Assembly (NCBI GenBank): GCA_051001455.1
Contig: JBPCNH010000002.1
Coordinates: forward strand, 1-59,218
DNA: 59,218 bases
Direction of reading: 5' to 3'
Source of the DNA: JBPCNH01 sp051001455
Lineage (GTDB): Bacteria; Actinomycetota; CADDZG01; WHSQ01
Below are positions 50,779-58,119 of the stretch, one piece after another. The translations under genes and the position numbers were made by a program. Under the pieces are notes generated by a model. The model was not told the origin of the DNA, ran no database searches, and saw nothing but the letters and a program-made list of their open reading frames with translations. The first letter of the stretch is position 1. Each line of letters opens with the position of its first letter.

Positions 50779-52242
50779 CTAGGGTCTTCGGAGCAAACCC
50801 ACGCCGACGGCCAGCGGCAGCACGCTGCGAGGTTCGTAGCCAAGCCTCCACATCCCTCCGTGAGCGGCTCCTTCTACGAACAGGTCGAATGGATGAGCCA
50901 GCTCGGAGGCCGGAGACCCCGGCGCTTGCGGGTCCTTCAGATCACGCAGCAGCAGGAGGCTGTTCAGCGCACGGGCGGTAGAAGGATCGAAGACCTCGAC
51001 ACCGAATGCGGAAGCCCCGCGGAAGGCCGCCGCGAGGACCTTGTTCTTCATGACCGAGCGGGTCTTGGTTGCCGGGGCCACATTGGCGGAGGTCAGCCGC
51101 CCCGAAGCCTTCGAGGCGGTCGCGCGCCAGCGCTGCAGCATCTTCGCGAGAGCGTAGTTCGGACCCTGCTGCGGGACAAGCGCATCTGCGATCCCCCATT
51201 CGCTCCCGCCGTCGTCTCGGACGAGCTGTTGGTAGTTCGGAGAGAACGTCTTGCCGAGAGTGAGCGCGCGCATCAGCTTGGACGGAGCAGACATGTGTGC
51301 CCGAGCCGCCAGAGCCACCTCGCGTGGAACGGCGAACACGTCGGTCGGAGTCGCGAGATACGAGATGGCAACGTCGTTTCTGCCCTCCGTCAAGGACGCG
51401 ATCAGCCCGTCCATCCCTGCGGCCAATCTGAGGAAGGTCGATCCGTCGGCGTATACGTAGTTGCCGATCACGAGCGGTGCCTCGAACGAAGCGATCCACG
51501 CTCGCACCTCCGGTCCGTGTTCCAGCAGATCTGCACCCGCGATCTCCGCTAGGTCGGATCCGCCCGGGATGGAGAAACTGGGGATGTGGACGTTCCCGGA
51601 GCCTTCTTCCGCAACTGTGATGATCCGACGCCAGAGCTCCGGGCGCGGGAGATCGATCGCGAGTACCTCTGCCCCCCAACGGGTGAGCCATTCCAGCGGA
51701 CCCATCTCGGAAGCTGCCCCGAGCAGGACGAAGTGCTGCCCCGATAGATCCATCCATTCGGGATGGGCCATGACCGTCCGCACGGCGGCAGCGCACGACG
51801 CCTCGATCGTTCCTCTAGAGACCCAGTCGTCGAGTTGATGATCCAAGGACCCGCCTCGCAACTCGTTGCCTTTGAAGGGGATCACCGGCTCGGTGCCGCG
51901 AGGCCCTCGCCCCGGGATCGTAGTGGTGTGGAGGTGCCCGGGTGCCAGATCCTTGTAGGCCTCGGCGAGGCTCATCTCCTGCCCGGCGCGCCGGAAGACC
52001 ATCTGTTGCGCGACGGCTCGGAGACCCTCGTCGGCTATCCGAAGTGCAGCGGCACCGGATCTCGCTCCGGCTTCGACAACCTCTCGGACCGGCCCTAGAT
52101 ACGTCTTGCGCCATTCCTTTGAGTTGTGGATCCGCGCGGCAAGGCCAGGATCGACGCCTGCTACGGCATCCGCGAAGACGCTTCGTCCGACGGCCTGAGA
52201 GCTGCGTTCACGGAAGTGGATGCCATCATTTTCTGCGGCCAT
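50779..52242 (-). CDS. Conserved-looking protein of unknown function with Rossmann-like segment
   Basis: The 487-aa protein has no signal peptide. Its most regular part, about residues 168-200 (HFVLLGAASEMGPLEWLTRW and GAEVLAIDLPRP), looks like a Rossmann nucleotide-binding beta-alpha-beta unit with a changed Gly motif. Other distinctive stretches are IPFKGNELRGGSLDHQLDDW and GKTFSPNYQQLV. I recall similar proteins in actinobacteria and perhaps algae, but cannot name a family. The ATG at 52242 is chosen over ATG 52254. It is monocistronic by spacing. Confidence 0.7.
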   Translation of the reverse strand: MAAENDGIHFRERSSQAVGRSVFADAVAGVDPGLAARIHNSKEWRKTYLGPVREVVEAGARSGAAALRIADEGLRAVAQQMVFRRAGQEMSLAEAYKDLAPGHLHTTTIPGRGPRGTEPVIPFKGNELRGGSLDHQLDDWVSRGTIEASCAAAVRTVMAHPEWMDLSGQHFVLLGAASEMGPLEWLTRWGAEVLAIDLPRPELWRRIITVAEEGSGNVHIPSFSIPGGSDLAEIAGADLLEHGPEVRAWIASFEAPLVIGNYVYADGSTFLRLAAGMDGLIASLTEGRNDVAISYLATPTDVFAVPREVALAARAHMSAPSKLMRALTLGKTFSPNYQQLVRDDGGSEWGIADALVPQQGPNYALAKMLQRWRATASKASGRLTSANVAPATKTRSVMKNKVLAAAFRGASAFGVEVFDPSTARALNSLLLLRDLKDPQAPGSPASELAHPFDLFVEGAAHGGMWRLGYEPRSVLPLAVGVGLLRRP

Positions 52243-52294
52243 GACCCCCCCCATGATGGAACCGTTCCTCGGCAGGATAAGCGCGCTACGTGCT

Positions 52295-52322
52295 CGTGCT
52301 CCTAACGGGACAGTATTCGAAC
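52295..52322 (+). repeat. Dispersed 28-bp repeat, copy 1
   Basis: CGTGCTCCTAACGGGACAGT plus ATTCGAAC matches 57686-57713 at 24 of 28 positions. It lies directly before the LuxR-type remnant. Confidence 0.55.
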
Positions 52323-52416
52323 CTTTGTGACCTAGGTTTCTACTTCTGAGTCTCAAGTAACGAGCGGGTCTATCCCCGGCACCAGAACGGCAGGGGTCAA
52401 ACCCTCGTCGGCCCCT

Positions 52417-52617
52417 GATGGGTTAACCGGGCGGGAGGTCGAGATCCTGGCCTTGGTGGCCACCGGTAAGACCAATCGCGAGATCGCTTCCGACCTCGTC
52501 ATCAGCGACAAGACAGGGGCCCGCCACGTCAGCAACATCTTCACCAAGCTGCACGTCACCCCCCGGTCTGCGGCCACCGCTTACGTACAAGCACGACCTC
52601 GCCTGAGCCCTACATAG
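52417..52617 (+). pseudogene. LuxR-type HTH remnant
   Basis: The frame encodes DGLTGREVEILALVATGKTN, REIASDLVISDKTGARHVSN and IFTKLHVTPRSAATAY, a near-complete C-terminal GerE/LuxR DNA-binding domain. No start codon or N-terminal receiver/ATPase portion precedes it: the frame is open only to a TAG near 52333. The remnant is about 66 residues. In intact proteins the GAR position usually reads VSR or VAR. Confidence 0.75.
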
Positions 52618-52724
52618 GATTACCCACGCGGCTTCCCACCGCGATCTGGTCACTTTGCCCGATGCCGCGGATCGTTGCCTTCCCTAACGTTCGGTTATAG
52701 CGGCCACGAGCGGAAGGAAGAACG

Positions 52725-53876
52725 ATGGAGACTGAGCGCAACTTGTTGGAGCGACTCGTTGAGGATCTGGAATCGATCGAGACGGTGATCATCGGCGGCG
52801 GCCAGGCGGGCCTTTCTACCGGCTACCACCTCGCTAAGCAGGGGCGTTCATTCGTGATCCTGGACTCCCACGAGCGGGTCGGGGACGCGTGGCGCAAGCG
52901 CTGGGATTCGCTGCTTCTGTTCACGCCCGCGCGATTCAACGGGCTCCCCGGCATGCCGTTCCCGGCCGCACGCGACAAGTTCGTCAACAAGGACGAGATG
53001 GCGGACTATCTCGAGGCGTACGCGCAGCGGATGGAGCTCCCGGTGCGCGGCGGCATGACCGTGGACCGGGTGTCCCAGCAAGGTGACCGCTTCCTCGTCT
53101 CGGCGGGCGGCCGGCGGTTGGTTGCAGACAACGTGATCGTGGCCATGAGCAACTGCCAGGTTCCATGGGTGCCGTCCTTCGCGACGGATCTGGATCCTGG
53201 GATCACCCAGCTGCATTCGAAGGAGTACAAGTCCCCTTCGCAGCTACACGGCGGTCCCGTGCTCATCGTGGGGGCGGGCAACTCCGGCGCGGACATCGCC
53301 ATGGAGGTTGTCAAGAGCCACCCGACATGGATGGCAGGCAAGGAGTCCGCCCACATACCGTTCCGGATCGAGCCGTGGTTCGCGCGGAACGTCCTCATCA
53401 GCATCGTGCGTTTCGTGGGGCATCACGTCCTGAGCGTTAGGACGCCGATCGGACGCAAGGCCCGGCCCAAGTTCCTCAGCATGGCTAATCCTCTCGTCAG
53501 AGTGAAGCCGAAGGACCTGGTCGGGGCCGGCGTTCAGCGTGTGCCGCGGGTCACCGGTGTGCGGGACGGCCTCCCGGTGCTGGAGGACGGCCAAGTCCTG
53601 GATGTCGAGAACGTCATCTGGTGCACGGGATTCCGCCCGGGGTTCTCCTGGATCGACCTTCCGATCCTGGGTGACCGCCAGGAACCCGCACACGAACGCG
53701 GGGTCGTTGCCGGTCATCCCGGCCTCTACTTCGTCGGCCTGGACTTCTTGTATTCAGCGACGTCGGAGACGGTCACGGGGGTCCAGAGAGATGCGAAGCG
53801 CATCGCCAAGCAGGCTGCCGCGCGCAGCGCGCGCCTCGAATCGGCGCCGGAGGTCGAGCGGTTGCACTCCGCCTAG
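52725..53876 (+). CDS. Flavin-containing NAD(P)H monooxygenase-like protein
   Basis: The 383-aa enzyme has VIIGGGQAGLSTGYHLAKQG (FAD Rossmann GxGxxG, about residues 22-40), the RVGDAWRKRWDSLLLFTP block typical of CzcO/FMO proteins, VIVAMSNCQVPWVP and a second Rossmann VLIVGAGNSGADIAMEV for NAD(P)H near 180. The ending WCTGFRPGFSWID and SATSETVTGVQRDA is family-like. It oxygenates a soft nucleophile or ketone; the substrate is unknown. The ATG has only a weak leader (GGAAGGAAG). Confidence 0.87.
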   Translation: METERNLLERLVEDLESIETVIIGGGQAGLSTGYHLAKQGRSFVILDSHERVGDAWRKRWDSLLLFTPARFNGLPGMPFPAARDKFVNKDEMADYLEAYAQRMELPVRGGMTVDRVSQQGDRFLVSAGGRRLVADNVIVAMSNCQVPWVPSFATDLDPGITQLHSKEYKSPSQLHGGPVLIVGAGNSGADIAMEVVKSHPTWMAGKESAHIPFRIEPWFARNVLISIVRFVGHHVLSVRTPIGRKARPKFLSMANPLVRVKPKDLVGAGVQRVPRVTGVRDGLPVLEDGQVLDVENVIWCTGFRPGFSWIDLPILGDRQEPAHERGVVAGHPGLYFVGLDFLYSATSETVTGVQRDAKRIAKQAAARSARLESAPEVERLHSA

Positions 53877-53990
53877 CGGCCGAGCCCCCGTTTCTCTTGT
53901 CGCAGGTACCGCTTGGGTCACTGGCCGCGCCCGGACCGAATCGGCCTCGGAGTGGCGGCGGGCCTGAGCCCTGCATCCACGCTTGCCAGA

Positions 53991-54033
53991 AAGGAGAGGC
54001 GCTTGTGTGACTGTTCAGATGTCGCCTCTTTTC
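53991..54033. terminator. Hairpin between convergent monooxygenase and MFS genes
   Basis: AGAGGCG at 53995-54001 and CGCCTCT at 54023-54029 pair perfectly over a 21-nt loop, and G-U pairs can extend the stem. TTT follows on the plus strand and CCTTT on the minus strand. A long-loop terminator serving both genes is likely. Confidence 0.5.
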
Positions 54034-54037
54034 CGGA

Positions 54038-55291
54038 TCAGGTTTCCGCTGCCAGACCGACCACAGCCTCCCGGCGCGCGGCGACCAGGACCACGATCCA
54101 AAAAACACCACCGGCAGCCACGAGACAGAGCACCGCGAAACCGAAGCCGGCAAGGAGGAATCCTGAGCCGAGGCTTGCGACCGCCGCGGCCAGCCAGGTG
54201 ACGGTTTCGACCGCTCCCTGGGTCCGCACGCGTTCCGAGTAAGCCAGGCCGCGCGTCAGCAGGAAGCTGGCCGATACGAAACCGAAGCACCACCCCAGCC
54301 CCACCAGGAACAGAGACAGAGCGAGCAACGTCGCATTCGAAGCTGGAACGAACCCGGTTCCGAGAGCCCCCGCGATCAACAGCACCAATCCACCGACGAT
54401 CGAGGAGATCGCACCCCTCTTCGCGACGATCTTGCCTACGAGGGGAGCCAGAGCGAACATCCCGACGAAGTGGGCGGTCATGATCCCTCCGACCACTCCC
54501 AGTCCGTGGCCATGGTCTCTGACGTGTACCGGAGTCATCGTCATGATCAGCACCATCGCAGCCTGGCCCGCAACCATGACGATCAATGCGAGGCGCACAT
54601 GGGCGAGTCTCCATATCGAAGCCAAGCGAGACCCGGGGGCCTCGATGGCGACACTGGAGGTGTCTTCTAGCGCCAGGTCGGTGGGATCGGAGCGCATCGT
54701 CCACACCGTTGTCAGGGCGGCAAGATAGAAGAGGACCGCGAACAGCATCGCCCCCGACAGCTCTGTGCGCCCCAGCCCGGCGGCGATGGGTTTCCCAACC
54801 CGTAACAGGGTGGGACCGAGCACAGCTCCGACGGTCCCCGCCCACACGACCCAACCGAGCACTGATGGGCGCCCTTCCGGCGGGTGCATGTCCGCGGCCG
54901 CGAACCTCGAGAGCGCATTCGCGGCATTGCCGACGCCGACAAGCAGCATCGCCGTCACCAGCAAGACGAAACCCGCAGCCAGGTCGGTCGCGAGGAAGGC
55001 GGCCGCCGTCCCTGCGAGCCCGATCGCGTAGCCCAACCGCAGCCCAGAGCGACGGCCGTGGCGGGCCATCCGGGACGATAGAAGGGCGGAGCCGAGCGCG
55101 GTTCCCAGGATCGCCATGGCGCCCGGCAGACCACTGGTCGCACGCGAGCCGGTCATCTCGGTAGCGATCAGAGGGGCGGCCGTGAACGCGGCGTAAAGGC
55201 TGGTGCTTCCGAGCGCCACCGCGACGAAGACAGTACGGGTAGCACCCCTTCTGTCGCGTTCCGGTGTTGGGGAGGTCCCGATGATCGCCAT
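54038..55291 (-). CDS. Major facilitator superfamily transporter
   Basis: This 417-aa, 12-helix transporter (ATG 55291 behind AAGGAG) starts with a short cytoplasmic tail rich in Arg. Hydrophobic segments such as LGYAIGLAGTAAAFLATDLA and FVLLVTAMLLVGVGNAANAL alternate with the MFS loop RMARHGRRSGLRLGY (G-x3-D/R-x-G-R-R type). It is probably a drug or metabolite exporter. A longer frame upstream to 55381 lacks a suitable start. No divergent regulator gene lies beside it. Confidence 0.87.
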   Translation of the reverse strand: MAIIGTSPTPERDRRGATRTVFVAVALGSTSLYAAFTAAPLIATEMTGSRATSGLPGAMAILGTALGSALLSSRMARHGRRSGLRLGYAIGLAGTAAAFLATDLAAGFVLLVTAMLLVGVGNAANALSRFAAADMHPPEGRPSVLGWVVWAGTVGAVLGPTLLRVGKPIAAGLGRTELSGAMLFAVLFYLAALTTVWTMRSDPTDLALEDTSSVAIEAPGSRLASIWRLAHVRLALIVMVAGQAAMVLIMTMTPVHVRDHGHGLGVVGGIMTAHFVGMFALAPLVGKIVAKRGAISSIVGGLVLLIAGALGTGFVPASNATLLALSLFLVGLGWCFGFVSASFLLTRGLAYSERVRTQGAVETVTWLAAAVASLGSGFLLAGFGFAVLCLVAAGGVFWIVVLVAARREAVVGLAAET

Positions 55292-55587
55292 GCGGCGAGG
55301 CTCCTTTTGGTCGGTGCGGGGAGTATAGGTGCCGCGCCCGTTCGGATTGGCGACTCGGCAGAGATCCGGTTTGCACTGCACATGTGGAATGCATGCATGA
55401 TGAACGAACAGATCAGAAACGTGTTAGCCGCAGGCGGGCCCACAGCTCCGAGGCTAGTTTCAGTCGGATCGATACAGCCCAGACTCAGTAGAGAGGGCGC
55501 CGGTGGGTCGAGCCTTCAGCTCAGATTCTGGAGGGTCGTCGTGAGTCTCGAACGGGGACCGATCGAGCATCTCATTTTGGCTGAACG
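55292..55587. other. Intergenic region upstream of the MFS gene
   Basis: About 300 bp contain only short palindromes such as TGCATGCA near 55390 and no convincing gene. An in-frame 72-codon ORF starting at 55383 lacks a ribosome binding site and any recognisable motif. The promoter for the MFS gene should lie here. Confidence 0.4.
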
Positions 55588-55622
55588 TAACGCTTGACGT
55601 TATTAACGTACTGCGTTATGTT
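55588..55622 (+). promoter_or_regulatory. HigBA promoter with overlapping palindrome
   Basis: TTGACG at 55594-55599 and TATGTT at 55617-55622 are -35 and -10 like with a 17-nt spacer. An imperfect inverted repeat, TAACGC-x3-ACGTTA then TAACGT-x3-GCGTTA, spans 55588-55618 and covers the promoter. The toxin ATG at 55628 falls at the predicted transcription start, so the mRNA would be leaderless. The palindrome is the likely HigA operator. Confidence 0.7.
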
Positions 55623-55627
55623 GCGGC

Positions 55628-55909
55628 ATGATCAAGAGCTTTCGGGACAAGGACACCGACCGGCTCTTCCAACGACAACCGGTCCGGAAGCTCGGGACGA
55701 GAGTTCAGAGAGTGGCGCTGCGGAAGCTCCGCATGCTGGATGCGGCGATGAGGTTGTCCGATCTCCGCATCCCGCCTGGCAACCGCTTGGAGCGGCTGCG
55801 GGGCAACCGCGCAGGCCAGCACAGCATTCGGATCAACGATCAATGGCGCATCTGTTTTCGATGGCGCGAGGGCGATGCCTACGACGTGGAGATCGTCGAT
55901 TACCACTAG
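55628..55909 (+). CDS. higB: HigB-type toxin (RelE/ParE superfamily)
   Basis: This 93-aa protein starts MIKSFRDKDTDRLFQRQPVR and has the HigB fold markers LERLRGNRAGQHSIRIND and QWRICFRWREGDAYDVEIVDYH. HigB toxins cut mRNA on the ribosome. It precedes the antitoxin, the order typical of hig operons. The stop TAG lies within the antitoxin's ribosome binding site (TAGGAGGG), coupling both genes. The promoter carries a likely antitoxin operator. Confidence 0.92.
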   Translation: MIKSFRDKDTDRLFQRQPVRKLGTRVQRVALRKLRMLDAAMRLSDLRIPPGNRLERLRGNRAGQHSIRINDQWRICFRWREGDAYDVEIVDYH

Positions 55910-55918
55910 GAGGGAATG

Positions 55919-56221
55919 ATGGCACCAAAGAAGTTGGCCCCCGTCCACGCGGGAGAGATCTTGCTCGAGGAGTTCCTGGTTCCCATGGGAATCAGTCAGT
56001 ACCGACTCGCCAAGGACATCAGTGTTCCTCCTCGCCGGATAAATGAGATCGTGCATGGCAAGCGCGCTATCTCGGCGGACACAGCTCTACGACTGGGTCG
56101 ATATTTCGACACCTCCGAGAGGTTTTGGCTGAACTTGCAGGCGCAATTCGATCTCGATGTTGAAGCTGACCGACTAGGCGACCGTCTCGACAAGGAGGTC
56201 GCCGAGCGTCAGGCCGGCTAA
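55919..56221 (+). CDS. higA: HigA-type antitoxin (XRE family)
   Basis: The 100-aa protein has an HTH of the HigA/VapA type: GEILLEEFLVPMGISQYRLA, ISVPPRRINEIVHGKRAISA, DTALRLGRYFDTSERFWLNL. It neutralises HigB and probably represses the operon through the palindrome at 55588-55618. Two ATGs occur in tandem (55916 and 55919); the second gives better spacing to GGAGG at 55909-55913. Length and order are standard for the family. Confidence 0.92.
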   Translation: MAPKKLAPVHAGEILLEEFLVPMGISQYRLAKDISVPPRRINEIVHGKRAISADTALRLGRYFDTSERFWLNLQAQFDLDVEADRLGDRLDKEVAERQAG

Positions 56222-56508
56222 ACACCACGACCCCTTAACCACCACACCCCCAAGCGGGCTCGGCTTTGATCTGCGGATGTCGGCTCGAGCCACTACCGGA
56301 CCCCTCTCCTACCTGCTCGCCGTCTGGTCGCCCCAACGATGTTGTCTTGAACGGCGCTTTGGATGGCGTTCGAACAGCGCTTGGAACGGCGTCTTGAACG
56401 GCGTTTTCGTGCCCCCGGGGGGAGCCGAACCAAAGGGGCGCGCACCGATTGAGCTGATGAACACCTACCTCGTCGGTTAGAGGTCGAGGGCGTGAGCCGC
56501 TCGGTTAA
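56222..56508. other. Intergenic region with degenerate tandem repeats
   Basis: At about 56346-56408 four to five imperfect copies of a 12-14 bp unit of the form TTGGAACGGCGTT follow each other. No convincing gene occurs; a 67-codon ORF across the repeats has no recognisable product. The unit resembles sequence around 57670-57690. Confidence 0.4.
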
Positions 56509-56928
56509 CTACAAATGAGCATCTTCGACCGTCTCGGTTGCCCAATCGACGAGTCGGTCGGCCCTTTTCACGGCCTCGGAGGCTTCCTTGACACTGGCCC
56601 GCCTTGATTCATATTCGACCATGTTCTTCTTGGCGAGGAGCATCCTCAGTTGCTTAACGTTCGCTGTGAGGACCCTCGACCGTCCACCGATCTCCTGGAG
56701 GAGATCCGCGGCGCGCTGGTGGTCTGGGTCTGCGGAGCGGCGTCTGGCGAGAGCTACACACACAGCGTCGGCCGCGCTGATCGCGGCATGAACGGCATTC
56801 AACATGGCTGCATCATTGCGTGCGCCTTCCATTGCAGCGTTCGCCTCTGCAGAGAATTGCTTGGCTTTGGCCAGGTAGAGCCGTGCTTCGGCGCGCGGCG
56901 TTTCCACTGTCTTCCTTCGCGCCGTCAT
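56509..56928 (-). CDS. HEPN domain protein, probable toxin partner
   Basis: This 139-aa helical protein has the HEPN pattern: AEARLYLAKAKQFSAEANAA, then VHAAISAADAVCVALARRRS and the conserved R-x5-H as RSADPDH, which in HEPN toxins cleaves RNA. Its start overlaps the stop of the upstream nucleotidyltransferase (ATGA), giving a two-gene MNT/HEPN module. In characterised pairs the MNT protein adds AMP to the HEPN toxin to silence it. No signal peptide. Confidence 0.8.
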   Translation of the reverse strand: MTARRKTVETPRAEARLYLAKAKQFSAEANAAMEGARNDAAMLNAVHAAISAADAVCVALARRRSADPDHQRAADLLQEIGGRSRVLTANVKQLRMLLAKKNMVEYESRRASVKEASEAVKRADRLVDWATETVEDAHL

Positions 56929-57530
56929 AGAGAGACCGCCTTGCCGGATCGGATGAGAGGGACCCCGTCTTCCTCGAGTCGTTTCCAGATGCCGGTCTTG
57001 GGCTTCTGCTTCCGAGCATTGATCAGAGGGCTAATGTGATTGCCAAATCGTCGCTGGGACGTCTCCGAGAGGGCCTCCAGCGTCTTCTCAACTTCGCCGA
57101 CATCGGTGCGAGCGCAAGACACCGCGAGGTCGATGTCGCTCGTAGGTGTGGACTCTCCCCAAGCAACACTTCCGAAAAGCGTCGCCCATTCCACCTTGTC
57201 TGTGAGAGCAAGGAGTTCGTCCCGCAAGAATGACGCCAGATCCCGTCTGATGCCGGCTTCAGCTTGGTAAAGATCCGCGATCTTGTCGGCGAAGTGATGA
57301 TCGCGGTTGAGCTCGTATGCGTCGCCCGCAGGGCTCCTGGCGGTCGTGACCAAGCCTGTCTCCGCGAGAGTCCCCAAGGCCTTTAGGGCGGTGGGGTGGG
57401 TTACTCCTGCCCGCCTGGCGATTTCTCGTCCACTCCCTGGGAGCCCCTGGGGCATGCGATACAGGGCCCGCAGTATTCGGATATGGCTTCGGTTGAGAAA
57501 GATGTCATTGAGTGGCGAGTCAAAGCGCAT
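56925..57530 (-). CDS. Winged-helix MNT nucleotidyltransferase (antitoxin type)
   Basis: The 201-aa protein starts with a winged helix (about 12-75: RSHIRILRALYRMPQGLPGS, EIARRAGVTHPTALKALGTL) and continues into a minimal nucleotidyltransferase with GSVAWGESTPTSDID, an exact GS(x10)DxD active site. It should transfer a nucleotide to its HEPN partner and use the winged helix to control its own promoter. ATG 57530 behind GGAAAGGG is preferred over TTG 57548. The upstream pair of CCATATGG sites is a likely operator. Confidence 0.85.
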   Translation of the reverse strand: MRFDSPLNDIFLNRSHIRILRALYRMPQGLPGSGREIARRAGVTHPTALKALGTLAETGLVTTARSPAGDAYELNRDHHFADKIADLYQAEAGIRRDLASFLRDELLALTDKVEWATLFGSVAWGESTPTSDIDLAVSCARTDVGEVEKTLEALSETSQRRFGNHISPLINARKQKPKTGIWKRLEEDGVPLIRSGKAVSL

Positions 57531-57564
57531 GAATCCGACCCTTTCCAAGCGTAAAGAAAGCTTA

Positions 57565-57599
57565 CCATATGGAAAGTATGTCTTCCAGAACCCATATGG
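57565..57599. promoter_or_regulatory. Paired CCATATGG sites upstream of the MNT gene
   Basis: CCATATGG occurs at 57565-57572 and again at 57592-57599, 27 bp centre to centre (about 2.5 helical turns). The first is extended to an imperfect 16-bp palindrome (CTTaCCATATGGaAAG, 57561-57576). They lie 35-70 bp before the start codon and could bind the winged helix. Confidence 0.5.
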
Positions 57600-57685
57600 C
57601 GCACTCGGTCGTCCAGACCGATCCCGATCACCACTGTGGGCAGGACGCCCTTCCGGCGTTTCGTGCGACGTTTTGGATGGCGCTT

Positions 57686-57713
57686 CGTGCTCCTAACAGG
57701 AGACTATTCAAAC
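57686..57713 (+). repeat. Dispersed 28-bp repeat, copy 2
   Basis: CGTGCTCCTAACAGGAGACT plus ATTCAAAC matches 52295-52322 at 24 of 28 positions. It contains the stop codon of the Crp-type remnant. Similar TTTTGGATGGCG sequence lies just before it. Confidence 0.55.
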
Positions 57714-58016
57714 TGTGCAGCCCTTTCGATCACCTGGGCCGTCTGGATGGGGACGAGAGGAAGCGTGGCGATCGACCAGTTGACGGAGCCGCTTGGGATC
57801 CCGAACGAGAATTTCGCCCTTCCTCGTTTCGATGACCCCCCGCCGAAGCTGAGATAGTGCGCGGGTGACACACTCGCGTTTTACTTCAATCATCCAGGCG
57901 AGTTCAGCATGTTGAAACGGAATAGGCTTGTGTGCCTCAGTAGAGGTCCCATTGGATAGAGGCTGGGCCTCGGCAGCACCCCCATCGCATAGCTCCGAGA
58001 GGCGCGAAGCAACCAT
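57708..58016 (-). pseudogene. Crp/Fnr-type HTH remnant
   Basis: The 102-residue frame contains IPFQHAELAWMIEVKRECV, TRALSQLRRGVIETRKGEIL and VRDPKRLRQLV, the C-terminal HTH of Crp/Fnr regulators. The cyclic-nucleotide-like N-terminal domain is missing, and a TGA closes the frame immediately upstream. The tail after the HTH is longer and more basic than usual. It is a truncated regulator with no obvious target. Confidence 0.7.
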
Positions 58017-58057
58017 GGCGACACTCTCTCAGAGGCGCCGGGGTGTAACGCCTGTTG

Positions 58058-58081
58058 GTCCCGCCCACATCACCACGGGAC
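58058..58081 (-). terminator. Hairpin downstream of the hydrolase gene
   Basis: GTCCCG at 58058-58063 pairs with CGGGAC at 58076-58081 across a 12-nt loop, about 40 bases after the minus-strand stop. No T-run. Confidence 0.4.
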
Positions 58082-58119
58082 AGTCCACTCGTTCAGGATC
58101 ATCGGTAGACGACGGCGGG

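Noticed and set aside
52601..53980. Similar GCCTGAGCCCTxCAT words at about 52601 and 53963
   Set aside because: Only about 15 bases are shared and no flanking similarity was seen, so chance is likely.
54015..55394. 459-codon minus-strand frame in another phase of the MFS gene
   Set aside because: The other phase gives a clean 12-helix transporter; this one is Arg/Gly-rich without hydrophobic periodicity.
55383..55597. 72-codon plus-strand frame between the MFS gene and higB
   Set aside because: No ribosome binding site, no motif, and it would run across the probable higB operator.
57569..57835. 88-codon plus-strand frame across the MNT promoter and the Crp remnant
   Set aside because: The opposite strand encodes a clear Crp-type HTH and the CCATATGG sites; the product has no recognisable features.
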